47,901 nucleotides of DNA from Bacteroidales bacterium (GTDB taxonomy: Bacteria; Bacteroidota; Bacteroidia; Bacteroidales; UBA932), in the NCBI GenBank assembly GCA_017937885.1, contig JAGBCS010000054.1, positions 1 through 47,901 of the forward strand, read 5' to 3'. Made by a program: the position numbers and the translations under genes. Below, in pieces: positions 25,507-33,907 of the stretch. The notes under the pieces were generated by a model. It was not told the origin of the DNA and did no database searches. It worked only from the letters and a program-made list of their open reading frames with translations. Within the stretch, counting starts at the first letter, position 1. Every line of letters starts with the position of its first letter.

Positions 25507-26847
25507 ATGAACAACAACTCACTTTTGGCGGTATCGCCTGTAGACGGACGTTATTCACGTCAGACTGAACCACTTAGAGAATACTTCAGCGAGTACGCGC
25601 TCATACGCTACCGCGTCCGCGTCGAAATCGAGTATTTCATCGCACTCTGTCAGATTCCCCTTCCTCAGCTTGCAGATTTCGACAGATCGAAATTCGAGGC
25701 ATTGAGGGACATATACAGGACCATGACTCCGGAGGATGCGGCAAAGGTAAAGGATATCGAAAAGGTTACGAACCACGACGTGAAGGCTGTCGAGTACTAC
25801 ATCAAGGACCGCTTCAAGGAGATGGACATCATCAGGTGGGGCGAATTCGTCCATTTCGGCCTTACCTCTCAGGACATCAACAACACCTCCGTGCCTCTTT
25901 CATTCAAGGAGGCTGTCGAGGAGTGCTTCATGCCTCTGCTTCAGGAAGTCCTCGGCATCATGAAGGGCATGGCGTCAGACTGGGCTGAGATCCCTATGCT
26001 TGCAAAGACCCACGGCCAGCCGGCTTCTCCAACCCGCGTAGGCAAGGAGTTCAACGTATTCGTGGCACGTCTTGAAGAACAGATCCGACAGTTCTCGCTC
26101 CTCACATATCCGGCCAAATTCGGCGGAGCGACAGGCAACATGAACGCCCACAAGGTGGCATACCCGGGCATCGACTGGATAGCCTTCGGCAATGATTTCG
26201 TGGCCTCACTCGGTCTCAAGAGATCGTTCCCTACGACACAGATCGAGCATTACGACAACCTCGCCTCCCTCTTCGACTGCCTGCGCCGCATCAACACGAT
26301 CCTCATCGACTTCTCGCGCGATATATGGACTTATATATCAATGGAATACTTCCGCCAGAAGGTAAAGGCAGGAGAGGTAGGTTCGTCAGCGATGCCGCAC
26401 AAGGTGAATCCTATAGACTTCGAGAACGCAGAGGGCAATTTCGGCGTCGCAGACGCACTGTACACTCATCTTTCGATGAAGCTGCCGATCTCCCGCCTGC
26501 AGCGTGACCTCACGGACTCGACCGTGCTTCGCAATATCGGCATGCCGCTCGCTCATTCAATCATTTCGCTTAATTCGCTCAAGAAGGGCCTCGGCAAGCT
26601 CATCCTCAACGAAGACGCGCTCCGTGCCGACCTGGAAAGGAACTGGGCCGTTGTCGCAGAGGCCATCCAGACGATCCTCCGCAGAGAAAACTACCCGAAC
26701 CCTTACGAAACGCTCAAGGCGCTGACTCGTACAGGTGCGGGCATCAATCATGAGGTCATCGCAGAATTCATCGAGACCCTTGAGGTATCAGAATCAGTGA
26801 AGGAGGAGCTCAGGGCGATAACTCCTTGGACATACACAGGTTTCTAG
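25507..26847 (+). CDS. purB: Adenylosuccinate lyase
   Basis: PurB splits SAICAR and adenylosuccinate in purine synthesis. The 446-residue protein shows the fumarase/aspartase superfamily layout: N-terminal LAVSPVDGRYSRQTEPLREY, HFGLTSQDINNTSVPLSFKE (first conserved region), AKTHGQPASPTRVGKEF (catalytic His), and the mobile signature loop GSSAMPHKVNPIDFENAEGN. It ends convergently five bases from the divIC-like gene. It has its own promoter, divergent from the 885-residue lipoprotein operon. Confidence 0.97.
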   Translation: MNNNSLLAVSPVDGRYSRQTEPLREYFSEYALIRYRVRVEIEYFIALCQIPLPQLADFDRSKFEALRDIYRTMTPEDAAKVKDIEKVTNHDVKAVEYYIKDRFKEMDIIRWGEFVHFGLTSQDINNTSVPLSFKEAVEECFMPLLQEVLGIMKGMASDWAEIPMLAKTHGQPASPTRVGKEFNVFVARLEEQIRQFSLLTYPAKFGGATGNMNAHKVAYPGIDWIAFGNDFVASLGLKRSFPTTQIEHYDNLASLFDCLRRINTILIDFSRDIWTYISMEYFRQKVKAGEVGSSAMPHKVNPIDFENAEGNFGVADALYTHLSMKLPISRLQRDLTDSTVLRNIGMPLAHSIISLNSLKKGLGKLILNEDALRADLERNWAVVAEAIQTILRRENYPNPYETLKALTRTGAGINHEVIAEFIETLEVSESVKEELRAITPWTYTGF

Positions 26848-26852
26848 AAAGA

Positions 26853-27155
26853 TCAGTCGATCACGTATACATCTTCGCCAGGGGCAGCAAAATGAAACTG
26901 TTCTCTGGCGAATTTTTCCAATGTATCCTTATCGGTCTTCAGCATGTTGACACGTCTGTCCATCCCGGCATTCTGAAGTTCATACTCGCGGATCACCTTC
27001 TCCTGTCTCCTGATCTCAAGTCCGGCCTTGGCCCAATGAATGACGGTATTTCCCGGTCCTACGATCCAGAGGAACACAAAAACCGATGTCGTAACGGTCA
27101 CAAACCACGCGAATTTACGATGCGGGCCATGGAATATGTCTCTTATCTTTCCCAA
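26853..27155 (-). CDS. FtsB/DivIC-family septum formation initiator
   Basis: This 100-residue single-pass membrane protein has a short basic cytoplasmic start and one helix (about 17-34, FVTVTTSVFVFLWIVG). A periplasmic coiled coil follows (about 42-80, LEIRRQEKVIREYELQNAGM) and then a C-terminal segment LEKFAREQFHFAAPGEDVYVI. That ending is typical of DivIC/FtsB proteins, which bridge FtsL and FtsQ in the divisome. It is convergent with purB. Upstream lies an inverted repeat containing a -7-like element on each strand. Confidence 0.85.
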   Translation of the reverse strand: MGKIRDIFHGPHRKFAWFVTVTTSVFVFLWIVGPGNTVIHWAKAGLEIRRQEKVIREYELQNAGMDRRVNMLKTDKDTLEKFAREQFHFAAPGEDVYVID

Positions 27156-27183
27156 AATTGAAATTTCTTTAATGTTCTATCGA

Positions 27184-27201
27184 CAAAAATAGTTATTTTT
27201 G
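27184..27201. promoter_or_regulatory. Back-to-back -7-like elements forming an inverted repeat
   Basis: CAAAAATA, GT and TATTTTTG are perfect inverted 8-base arms. Each arm equals TAttTTTG on its own strand, one facing the divIC-like gene (predicted leader about 20 bases) and one facing the nucleotidyltransferase gene. The -33 boxes are weak in both directions. Confidence 0.45.
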
Positions 27202-27289
27202 AAGACTTTTTGCAGCACGCCCTTGAAAAAAGTGACAGACTCCGTGACAGATTATACTTATGTTCAATTTATAAATAATGTTAAAGAAT

Positions 27290-28225
27290 ATGAAACCGAC
27301 ACTTTTGGTTCTTGCAGCCGGAATGGGAAGCCGCTACGGCGGACTCAAGCAGATGGACGGCCTCGGTCCGAACGGCGAAACAATCATCGACTACTCGATC
27401 TATGACGCAGTGCAGGCAGGCTTCGGCAAGGTCGTATACATCGTTCGAGAATACTTCAAGGAGCAGATGGAGCAGGTGGTAAAGGAGAAATACAGCAACG
27501 TGAAATGCGTTGACGGACAGCCTCTTGAGTTCCAGTTCGTAACTCAGGAACTCTTCAAGATCCCTTCACGCTTCACCCTCAATCCTGAGCGCGAGAAACC
27601 ATGGGGAACAGCTCATGCGGTGCTTATGGGCAAGGACGTCGTAAAGGAACCGTTCGCTGTAATCAACGGTGACGACTACTATGGAAAGGATTCATTCCGC
27701 ATCCTCGCTGACTGGCTCAGGGCCCATGAGGGAAAGACCGGAGAGTACTGCCTCGTAGGTTTCGAGCTCGAGAACACGCTTTCGGAGTCTGGCGGAGTTT
27801 CAAGAGGCATCTGTACTGCAGACGCTGACGGAGTGCTTACAAACGTGGTCGAGCATCATAAGATCGCAAGAGCCGAAGACGGAAAGATCTATGGTGAGAA
27901 CAGCGTTACAGGCGAGAAGGTCGAACTTGACGGAAAGGCACTCTGCTCGATGAACATGTGGGGCTTCACTCCTGACTATTTCGACAAGAGCGCAGCCATC
28001 TTCGAGACGTTCCTTGAGAAGAACATCAACGAGCTCAAGGCAGAGTTCTACATCCCTTACGCAATCGACTGCATGATCAAGGACGGCACCGGCAGGACCG
28101 GACTTCTTTCCACTCCGTCACGCTGGTTCGGAGTGACCTTCAAGGAAGACCGCCCGGGCGTCGTCGCAAAGTTCCAGGAGTTTGCCGATCAGGGAGTTTA
28201 CCCTACACCTTTATATAAGAAATAG
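27290..28225 (+). CDS. Nucleotidyltransferase family protein (NTP_transferase-like)
   Basis: A sugar-nucleotidyltransferase-like Rossmann protein of 311 residues from the ATG at 27290 (MKPTLLVLAAGMGSRYGGLK); the ATG at 27278 would add four. The nucleotide-binding start AAGMGSRYGGLKQMDGLGPNG is a variant of the usual GxGTRLxPLT signature. Further motifs are KPWGTAHAVLMGKD and the metal-binding VINGDDYYGKDSF. The substrate cannot be told. The CPBP protease gene follows after four bases, so the two are likely co-transcribed. Confidence 0.85.
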   Translation: MKPTLLVLAAGMGSRYGGLKQMDGLGPNGETIIDYSIYDAVQAGFGKVVYIVREYFKEQMEQVVKEKYSNVKCVDGQPLEFQFVTQELFKIPSRFTLNPEREKPWGTAHAVLMGKDVVKEPFAVINGDDYYGKDSFRILADWLRAHEGKTGEYCLVGFELENTLSESGGVSRGICTADADGVLTNVVEHHKIARAEDGKIYGENSVTGEKVELDGKALCSMNMWGFTPDYFDKSAAIFETFLEKNINELKAEFYIPYAIDCMIKDGTGRTGLLSTPSRWFGVTFKEDRPGVVAKFQEFADQGVYPTPLYKK

Positions 28226-28229
28226 GACA

Positions 28230-29135
28230 ATGGCATTTTTCAAGAGACATTCGAGAAGAGGTTCATACGACCTCTTCTCGACTTATTCATATTGTGTTCC
28301 GGGAACAGGAGGTATGTTCATGCTCTTCCTCATGTTTCTGATCGGAGCCGTACTCGGAAGCCTCATCGTTTCAGTCATGGCATTCGTTTCCGCGGATTTC
28401 GTCATGATGTACGGCACTGTCATATCATATCCCGTCATGTTCATTCCGCCGCTTCTTTATGCTTCCGCACAGAGCCGCAGGAACGAGTTCTTCGAGACAG
28501 GATATGCGCTGGACAGCAATCATTTCGGAAGTCTCGGAGGCTTTCGGATGGCCCTGACTGTTTCGGTCATGACGATGGCTACCGCCTTCATGGCAGACAC
28601 CCTCAACCTCATCCTTCCTCCAACGCCGGAATGGTTCGACACAACCATGGAACAGCTCATGCAGGGACCGGTCTGGGTCACTCTCCTTTCAGTCTCAGTG
28701 TTCGCTCCCCTCTTTGAGGAATGGCTCTGCCGCGGACTCGTGCTCAGAGGACTGCTTCAGAAGATGGGTCCTGCCGCAGCCATTTCAGTATCGGCAATCT
28801 TCTTTGCGGTACTGCACATGAATCCATGGCAGGCTCTCCCTGCCTTCATCCTCGGTCTCATTTTCGGCTATGTTTACTACAAGACAGGCTCGCTGAAGCT
28901 GACGATGCTCATGCACTGCGTCAACAACACGATGGCCGTGGTTTTCAGCAAGATACCGTCACTTGCCGATGCTGATAACTTCACGGAAGTCCTCAGCCCA
29001 TGGGCCTATGCGGGAATATTCATCGCATGCGCAGCCTTCACAGCGGCCGCCTTCGTAGTACTGCGCAACATCCCGTTTGCCAAAGATGGTGCACGCAGCA
29101 ACTGCGACGAGATTCCTGCGATGACGATAGACTAG
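28230..29135 (+). CDS. CPBP-family intramembrane metalloprotease (CAAX-like)
   Basis: This 301-residue membrane protein has about eight hydrophobic segments. Motif 1 of the CPBP/Abi family is FEEWLCRGLVLRGLL (EExxxR). Motif 2 is FAVLHMNPWQALPAFILG and motif 3 MLMHCVNNTMAVV, supplying the expected His and Asn residues. These proteases cut within or beside the membrane; some act in prenyl-protein processing or bacteriocin immunity, but the substrate here is unknown. The ATG at 28230 is four bases after the nucleotidyltransferase stop. Its 3' end overlaps the convergent yccF stop by four bases. Confidence 0.87.
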   Translation: MAFFKRHSRRGSYDLFSTYSYCVPGTGGMFMLFLMFLIGAVLGSLIVSVMAFVSADFVMMYGTVISYPVMFIPPLLYASAQSRRNEFFETGYALDSNHFGSLGGFRMALTVSVMTMATAFMADTLNLILPPTPEWFDTTMEQLMQGPVWVTLLSVSVFAPLFEEWLCRGLVLRGLLQKMGPAAAISVSAIFFAVLHMNPWQALPAFILGLIFGYVYYKTGSLKLTMLMHCVNNTMAVVFSKIPSLADADNFTEVLSPWAYAGIFIACAAFTAAAFVVLRNIPFAKDGARSNCDEIPAMTID

Positions 29136-29500
29136 GATATCCGCTTGCCGAAAGGCATGAGCGCCAGAAGCGCCATCTTGAAATGCTGGATACCGAAAGG
29201 TATTCCTACTATGGTTATGCAGCAGATTGCTCCGAACGCAAGATGCGTAAGGGCGATCTCTATGCCGCCGAGCAGTATCCACAAGACATTCATGACGATC
29301 GAAAGACAGCCCGAATCATTCGGTCCGGGCTGTACTTCATGACCGAATGGCCATAATGCGAAGGTACCCAGCTTTATCAGCTGCACTCCGAAAGGAGCTC
29401 CGATGACAGTGATGCAGAACAGGATGCCGATGATCCAATAATACAGGGCCACGAACAATCCGCCCAAGATGATCCACAAAAGATTTCCCAAGAATTTCAT
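29132..29500 (-). CDS. yccF: YccF domain-containing inner-membrane protein
   Basis: This 122-residue protein is built of two similar halves. The first has LGNLLWIILGGLFVALYYW with TVIGAPFGVQLIKLGTFALW. The second has VMNVLWILLGGIEIALTHL with TIVGIPFGIQHFKMALLAL. This internal duplication with the GxPFGxQ motif defines the YccF family, a small membrane protein family of unknown function. About four transmembrane segments are visible. It lies 20 bases downstream of the MurU-like gene, so it may be the end of that transcript. Confidence 0.9.
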   Translation of the reverse strand: MKFLGNLLWIILGGLFVALYYWIIGILFCITVIGAPFGVQLIKLGTFALWPFGHEVQPGPNDSGCLSIVMNVLWILLGGIEIALTHLAFGAICCITIVGIPFGIQHFKMALLALMPFGKRIS

Positions 29501-29520
29501 ATAGCTTTACTGTTGATTCA

Positions 29521-30327
29521 TTAATCCTTACATACAGACGCGGCCATCTTCTCTGCAGCGGCCAGCGTATCCATCTTTCCCACATCCACGATACTGACCC
29601 CATCCATCTGCACTCCATAAATATTGAACAGATGACAGACGTCCAGATAAAAGTCCATTATCGGAAAGCGAGGCGTATCTGATGCAATATACATTCCATG
29701 TGACGATGCATATCTCTCCATCACGTCCAGTACCTTGTCAGAGAGGATGTGTATCCCGGAAAAGGCCAGCTTCAGGGAGCGGTCCGGATCGACATGAGGA
29801 CCTGCAAGACGCATTTCTCCGGTCCTGACGTTGGTCCAGCCTTCCAGCCTCATGGTTTCCGGATCGAAAAGCAGGTAACGCGACGACTCGCGACGGCTTA
29901 CAAGAAGAGTTGCAAGAGCATCGGGGCGGACCCGGGATGCGAACTGCCCGAGATCGCAGTCCGACAGGATGTCGACGTTATGTATCAGGAATGTTCCGCA
30001 CCCTTCAAGATACCTGCGGGCATGGAGTATCGCCCCACCGGTCTCCAGAAGCAGCCTGCGCTCGTCACTGACCTGTACAAGCATGCAGCCCGGCTTCTTT
30101 TCCTGCCCCGGTCCGCAGATCCAGTCCTGCCGGGCGATCCAGTCCTCGATGCTGTCTGCAAAATGATGCACGTTCACCACAGCCTCGTCCACTCCGAAAC
30201 TCATCAGCCTGCGCGCGACATGCTCGATGAGAGGCCTGCCGCAAACCGGAACGAGCGCTTTCGGAAGGGTATCAGTCAATGGCTTGAGGCGGGTTCCGAG
30301 TCCCGCAGCAAAGATGAATGCCTTCAT
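29521..30327 (-). CDS. MurU-like nucleotidyltransferase (probable MurNAc-1-P uridylyltransferase)
   Basis: A 268-residue sugar-1-phosphate nucleotidyltransferase with the classic start FAAGLGTRLKPLTDTLPKAL. Next come PLIEHVARRLMSFGVDE, VNVHHFADSIEDW and the metal-site region FLIHNVDILSDCDL. The gene overlaps the stop of the AmgK-RapZ-like kinase by four bases (ATGA). In Pseudomonas, AmgK phosphorylates MurNAc at the anomeric carbon and MurU makes UDP-MurNAc. The same pair side by side suggests peptidoglycan sugar recycling here. A different hexose-1-phosphate substrate cannot be excluded. Confidence 0.8.
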   Translation of the reverse strand: MKAFIFAAGLGTRLKPLTDTLPKALVPVCGRPLIEHVARRLMSFGVDEAVVNVHHFADSIEDWIARQDWICGPGQEKKPGCMLVQVSDERRLLLETGGAILHARRYLEGCGTFLIHNVDILSDCDLGQFASRVRPDALATLLVSRRESSRYLLFDPETMRLEGWTNVRTGEMRLAGPHVDPDRSLKLAFSGIHILSDKVLDVMERYASSHGMYIASDTPRFPIMDFYLDVCHLFNIYGVQMDGVSIVDVGKMDTLAAAEKMAASVCKD

Positions 30328-31706
30328 AATGTTTCTTCTGTTTTCTGTTCCCTGTGGATCAGGCGTACACGGATGTCTGGAAATTGCTTATGCAGGTGAT
30401 GAGCGAGATGCTCGGCGCAGTATACCGACCGGTGCTGTCCACCTGTGCAGCCGAAGCTGACCATGAGGCTTGTGAAGCCGCGACGTCTGTATGTACCTAC
30501 ATGAGGGTCGACGACTCCGTACACATGCTCCATGAATCCGGTGATTTCTCCGTCGTCCTCAAGGAAACGTATCACCGCCTCATCCCTGCCTGTCAGTTTC
30601 TTATATGGCTCATATCGTCCCGGATTATGGATCGAGCGGCAGTCGAAGACATATCCTCCTCCGTTTCCTGTAGGGTCCTCCGGTATGCCTTTCTTGTATG
30701 AAAAGCTGCAGACCTTGACTTCGAGGACTCCGTCATTGGGAACTCCGGACGCAAACCTCGGCAGTTCCGTCATGCTCTTGAGGGTCTGCATCAGATACGG
30801 ATACTCCTCGAAAGGTGTTTCGATCAGGGCCCGGAGGCTTTCGATTGCCGGAGGTATGCTTGTCACGAAGTTCGCCTTGTGCTCCATCCACCCCCTGAAT
30901 CCGTACGCACCCAGAACCTGCAGGAGTCTGAACAGGACAAACAGTCTCAGCCTCTGTCCGAACGTCTCACGAGGAATGTCCGAATATTCTGAAAGCGCCT
31001 GCATGTAACTGTCCACCAGTCTCTGCTTCAGTGCCTCAGGATACCTCGCACGCGCCTGCCACACAAAGGACGCGACATCATAATAGACAGGTCCGCGCCG
31101 TCCTCCCTGGAAATCGATGAAGTACGGTTCGCCGTCACGCACCATGACATTGCGGGCATTGAAGTCGCGATACATGAATGTATCCGTCTGATCCTCAAGG
31201 AGGTCGTCGGCAAATCTTTCGAAATCATCCTGCAGCATCACCTCATTGAACTCCAGTCCTGAAGGCTTCAGGAAGCAGTACTTGAAATAATTGAGGTCGA
31301 ACAGGATCATCCTGCGGTCGAAGGAAGGCTGCGGGTAGCAGATCGAAAAGTCCAGTCCTGCCGCGCCCTCGAACTGGATCTTCGGCAAGGCCGCCATGGT
31401 CCGGCAGAGAAGATCGGGCTCCGGATCGTCACAAAGCATCCGGAATCCGAGGTCTTCCTGGATATAGGCCAGGCCGTCCTCGCTGACGGCATAGACCTCC
31501 GGAACATTGATCCCTTTCCCGCGGAAATGTCCGGCGATACCGACAAAGGCGGCATTCTCCTGCACGTCAACACCTTCCACACCGATACATGTCCCCGCTG
31601 CAGAAGACAGGCGGAAATAGCGTCTGTTGCTTGCGGATCCTCCTATCGGCTCGACCGCTTCCGGTGCCGTTCCATAATATGACTCATATAATGAATTCAG
31701 TTCCAT
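30324..31706 (-). CDS. AmgK-like sugar kinase fused to a RapZ C-terminal domain
   Basis: A 460-residue two-domain protein from the ATG at 31706; longer in-frame starts up to 31823 run into the divergent promoter region. Residues 1 to about 310 are an aminoglycoside-phosphotransferase-type kinase. They show IGGSASNRRYFRL (nucleotide loop), MYRDFNARNVMV (catalytic Asp181, Asn186) and YFIDFQGGRRGP (metal Asp198), as in AmgK MurNAc/GlcNAc anomeric kinase. Residues about 327-455 match the RapZ C-terminal domain: VKVCSFSYKKGIP, VFDCRSIHNPG and VSFGCTGGQHRSVYCAEHL. In E. coli that domain binds GlcN6P. The N-terminal P-loop domain of true RapZ is absent. The MurU-like gene is coupled downstream. Confidence 0.88.
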   Translation of the reverse strand: MELNSLYESYYGTAPEAVEPIGGSASNRRYFRLSSAAGTCIGVEGVDVQENAAFVGIAGHFRGKGINVPEVYAVSEDGLAYIQEDLGFRMLCDDPEPDLLCRTMAALPKIQFEGAAGLDFSICYPQPSFDRRMILFDLNYFKYCFLKPSGLEFNEVMLQDDFERFADDLLEDQTDTFMYRDFNARNVMVRDGEPYFIDFQGGRRGPVYYDVASFVWQARARYPEALKQRLVDSYMQALSEYSDIPRETFGQRLRLFVLFRLLQVLGAYGFRGWMEHKANFVTSIPPAIESLRALIETPFEEYPYLMQTLKSMTELPRFASGVPNDGVLEVKVCSFSYKKGIPEDPTGNGGGYVFDCRSIHNPGRYEPYKKLTGRDEAVIRFLEDDGEITGFMEHVYGVVDPHVGTYRRRGFTSLMVSFGCTGGQHRSVYCAEHLAHHLHKQFPDIRVRLIHREQKTEETL

Positions 31707-31775
31707 AATGGCTGCTTTTCTACCTGTTTTCTTGTAGTTTTTTGCGAATTTACGAAAATGTTCAGACAAAAAGAT

Positions 31776-31783
31776 TAAATTTG
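31776..31783 (+). promoter_or_regulatory. Possible -7 promoter element for pncB-pncA
   Basis: TAAATTTG matches TAnnTTTG 25 bases before the pncB ATG. No good -33 box lies at the right distance. Confidence 0.4.
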
Positions 31784-31807
31784 TGTGATTTTCAAATACT
31801 GACGGAC

Positions 31808-33292
31808 ATGCTGAATAACGCATACTGTTCGGACAAGTACCAGTACACCATGGGAAAGTCCTTTTACGACAGCGGGATGAAAGACCAGACCGCAGTCTTC
31901 AATCTTTTCTACAGAAAGGCACCCGAAAACAACAACTGGGCAGTCGTCAGCGGCACTGACGAGATCATTGAGATGGTTGAGAACCTCGGCAACATGGATC
32001 CTTCCTTCTTCGAGAAGTTCCTGCCCGGAGAGGAATATTCGGCATTCCGCGGCTATCTGTCCGCAATGAGATTCACAGGAACCGTCTACGCGATGCGCGA
32101 AGGCGAGATCGTCTTCCCTAACCAGCCGATAGTCATCATCGAAGGTCCGCTTATCGAGGCACAGGTGCTTGAGACCCCTATGCTGTGCATCATGAACCAC
32201 CAGATGGCGGTGGCGACAAAGGCGTCCCGCGTATGCCGCGCGACCAACCGTCCGGTAAGCGAATTCGGCTCGCGAAGGGCACATGGTCCATGGGCGGCGA
32301 CCTATGGCGCCAAGGCAGCGATAATCGCGGGATGCGCCAGCACCTCCAACATAATGGCTGGTGCAATGTTCGACTACGGTTCGACCGGCACGATGGCCCA
32401 CAGTTTCGTGACAGCATTCGGCAGCAGCGTCGCCGGAGAGTTCAAGGCCTTCGACACATACATCAAGACTCACAGGAACGAACCGATCATCCTCCTGATC
32501 GACACATACGACACGCTCAAGTGCGGAGTCCTCAACGCCATCAAGGCCTATAGAGAGAACGGCATTGACGACAGTTATGAACCAGGTTATGGCGTAAGGC
32601 TGGACAGCGGCGACCTTGCATACCTTTCGACAGAATGTCGCCGCATCCTTGACGAACACGGCCTCACGAAATGCAGGATATTCGCGACCAACTCATTGGA
32701 CGAGTACCTGATCACCGACCTCGAGCGCCAGGGAGCCTGCATCGATTCATACGGCGTCGGCGACGCCATCGCTACCTCGAAGGCCGCGCCATGCTTCGGC
32801 AACGTATACAAGCTCGTGCAGATCGACGGCGAGGCGGTGCTCAAGCGTTCCGAAGACAAGATAAAGCTCATCAACCCGGGATTCCAGATCACATACAGGA
32901 TAATGATCGACGACCCGTCGAAGGGAGAGATCTTCAAGGTCGACGTCACATGTCTGAGAGGCGATTCGCTCAGCAGGCAGATCGAAGCCGGGGAGACCTT
33001 CACCGTATGTGATGAGTACGACCGGTACAAGACCAAGACCTTCGAGGCCGGCACATATACGGCACTGACCATGCAGCACAAGGTGATCGAGAACGGAAAG
33101 CGTTGTGTCCCGCACCACACGCTCAAGGAGAAGAAGGAATATTTCAACAGGACACTCATGCATTTCAGCCCGAGCGAGAGACGTCTTATAAACCCTCATT
33201 ACTACAAGGTAGACATCTCGGACGACCTCTATAACCTTAAGATGGGCATCATAAACAGGATTGTGACAGAGATAAAGGATTTCAAGTTATGA
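31808..33292 (+). CDS. pncB: Nicotinate phosphoribosyltransferase
   Basis: PncB joins nicotinate to PRPP to give NaMN in NAD salvage. From the ATG at 31808 (MLNNAYCSDKYQYTMGKSFY) it has 494 residues. It contains the family segments ISEFGSRR-like (PVSEFGSRRAHGPWAATYGA), MAGAMFDYGSTGTMAHSF, LLIDTYDTLKCGVLNAIKAY and VRLDSGDLAYLS. An in-frame TTG at 31742 was not used because it lies upstream of the predicted transcription start. It overlaps the next gene, a nicotinamidase, by four bases (ATGA), which joins two consecutive steps of the same pathway. Confidence 0.95.
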   Translation: MLNNAYCSDKYQYTMGKSFYDSGMKDQTAVFNLFYRKAPENNNWAVVSGTDEIIEMVENLGNMDPSFFEKFLPGEEYSAFRGYLSAMRFTGTVYAMREGEIVFPNQPIVIIEGPLIEAQVLETPMLCIMNHQMAVATKASRVCRATNRPVSEFGSRRAHGPWAATYGAKAAIIAGCASTSNIMAGAMFDYGSTGTMAHSFVTAFGSSVAGEFKAFDTYIKTHRNEPIILLIDTYDTLKCGVLNAIKAYRENGIDDSYEPGYGVRLDSGDLAYLSTECRRILDEHGLTKCRIFATNSLDEYLITDLERQGACIDSYGVGDAIATSKAAPCFGNVYKLVQIDGEAVLKRSEDKIKLINPGFQITYRIMIDDPSKGEIFKVDVTCLRGDSLSRQIEAGETFTVCDEYDRYKTKTFEAGTYTALTMQHKVIENGKRCVPHHTLKEKKEYFNRTLMHFSPSERRLINPHYYKVDISDDLYNLKMGIINRIVTEIKDFKL

Positions 33293-33876
33293 AAAACAGC
33301 GCTTTGGTAGTAGTGGACATGCTTTATGACTTCATCGACGGAAGCCTCGCATGTCAGAATGCAGACAATGCAGTGAAGGAAACCCTCAGATTCATCGATT
33401 CCCAGACGAAAGGACAGGGAGGAGAGGAACATGAGATACTTGACACCTTCCCTATCCTCTTCATACGCGACCATCACCCTGCAGACCATTCGTCCTTCAA
33501 GGAGCAGGGAGGCATCTGGCCACCTCATTGCGTGGCCGGCACACATGGCGGCGAAATACATGAAGAACTGAAGCCATATGTGTGCGAGGAGCTGACCTTC
33601 GACAAGGGCTGCGACAAGTCTGTGGAGCAGTATTCCGGATTCGAGGGAGTGAACAACGCTGGTCAGTCCCTCGGCGAGATACTTGAGCTGCTCGACACGA
33701 CCGATGTATACGTCTGCGGAATTGCGACAGAATACTGCGTACGCAACACATGCGAAGACCTTCTTAAGGCGGGATTCAAGGTCCGCCTGTTGAAGGACTG
33801 CATCGCATACGTTGATCATGAGGGACATGTCAAAGCCCTCGAGGAAATGCGCCAGGAAGGCATAGGTATTGAATAA
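33289..33876 (+). CDS. pncA: Nicotinamidase (isochorismatase superfamily)
   Basis: PncA deamidates nicotinamide to nicotinate, which PncB then uses. The 195-residue protein has the Asp-Lys-Cys triad: Asp10 in VVVDMLYDF, Lys106 in FDKGCDKS and Cys150 in GIATEYCVRNT. The metal site is visible in RDHHPADHSSF (Asp61, His63, His67). The start overlaps the pncB stop by four bases, so the two are translationally coupled. Other isochorismatase-fold hydrolases are possible, but the partner gene and metal site favour nicotinamidase. Confidence 0.92.
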   Translation: MKNSALVVVDMLYDFIDGSLACQNADNAVKETLRFIDSQTKGQGGEEHEILDTFPILFIRDHHPADHSSFKEQGGIWPPHCVAGTHGGEIHEELKPYVCEELTFDKGCDKSVEQYSGFEGVNNAGQSLGEILELLDTTDVYVCGIATEYCVRNTCEDLLKAGFKVRLLKDCIAYVDHEGHVKALEEMRQEGIGIE

Positions 33877-33898
33877 TAAATAATTATTCGTACCTTTG
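33868..33898 (+). promoter_or_regulatory. Bacteroidetes-type promoter for the porin-MltF pair
   Basis: ATTG (33868-33871), a 19-base spacer and TACCTTTG (33891-33898) match the consensus and overlap the end of pncA. The ATG at 33908 follows after nine bases, so the leader would be only a few bases. The in-frame TTG at 33896 lies inside the promoter and cannot be the start. Confidence 0.65.
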
Positions 33899-33907
33899 CC
33901 GTCTTGT

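Noticed and set aside
31775..32659. Minus-strand open frame of 294 codons opposite pncB
   Set aside because: pncB on the plus strand has all family motifs; this frame is its shadow with no recognisable domain.
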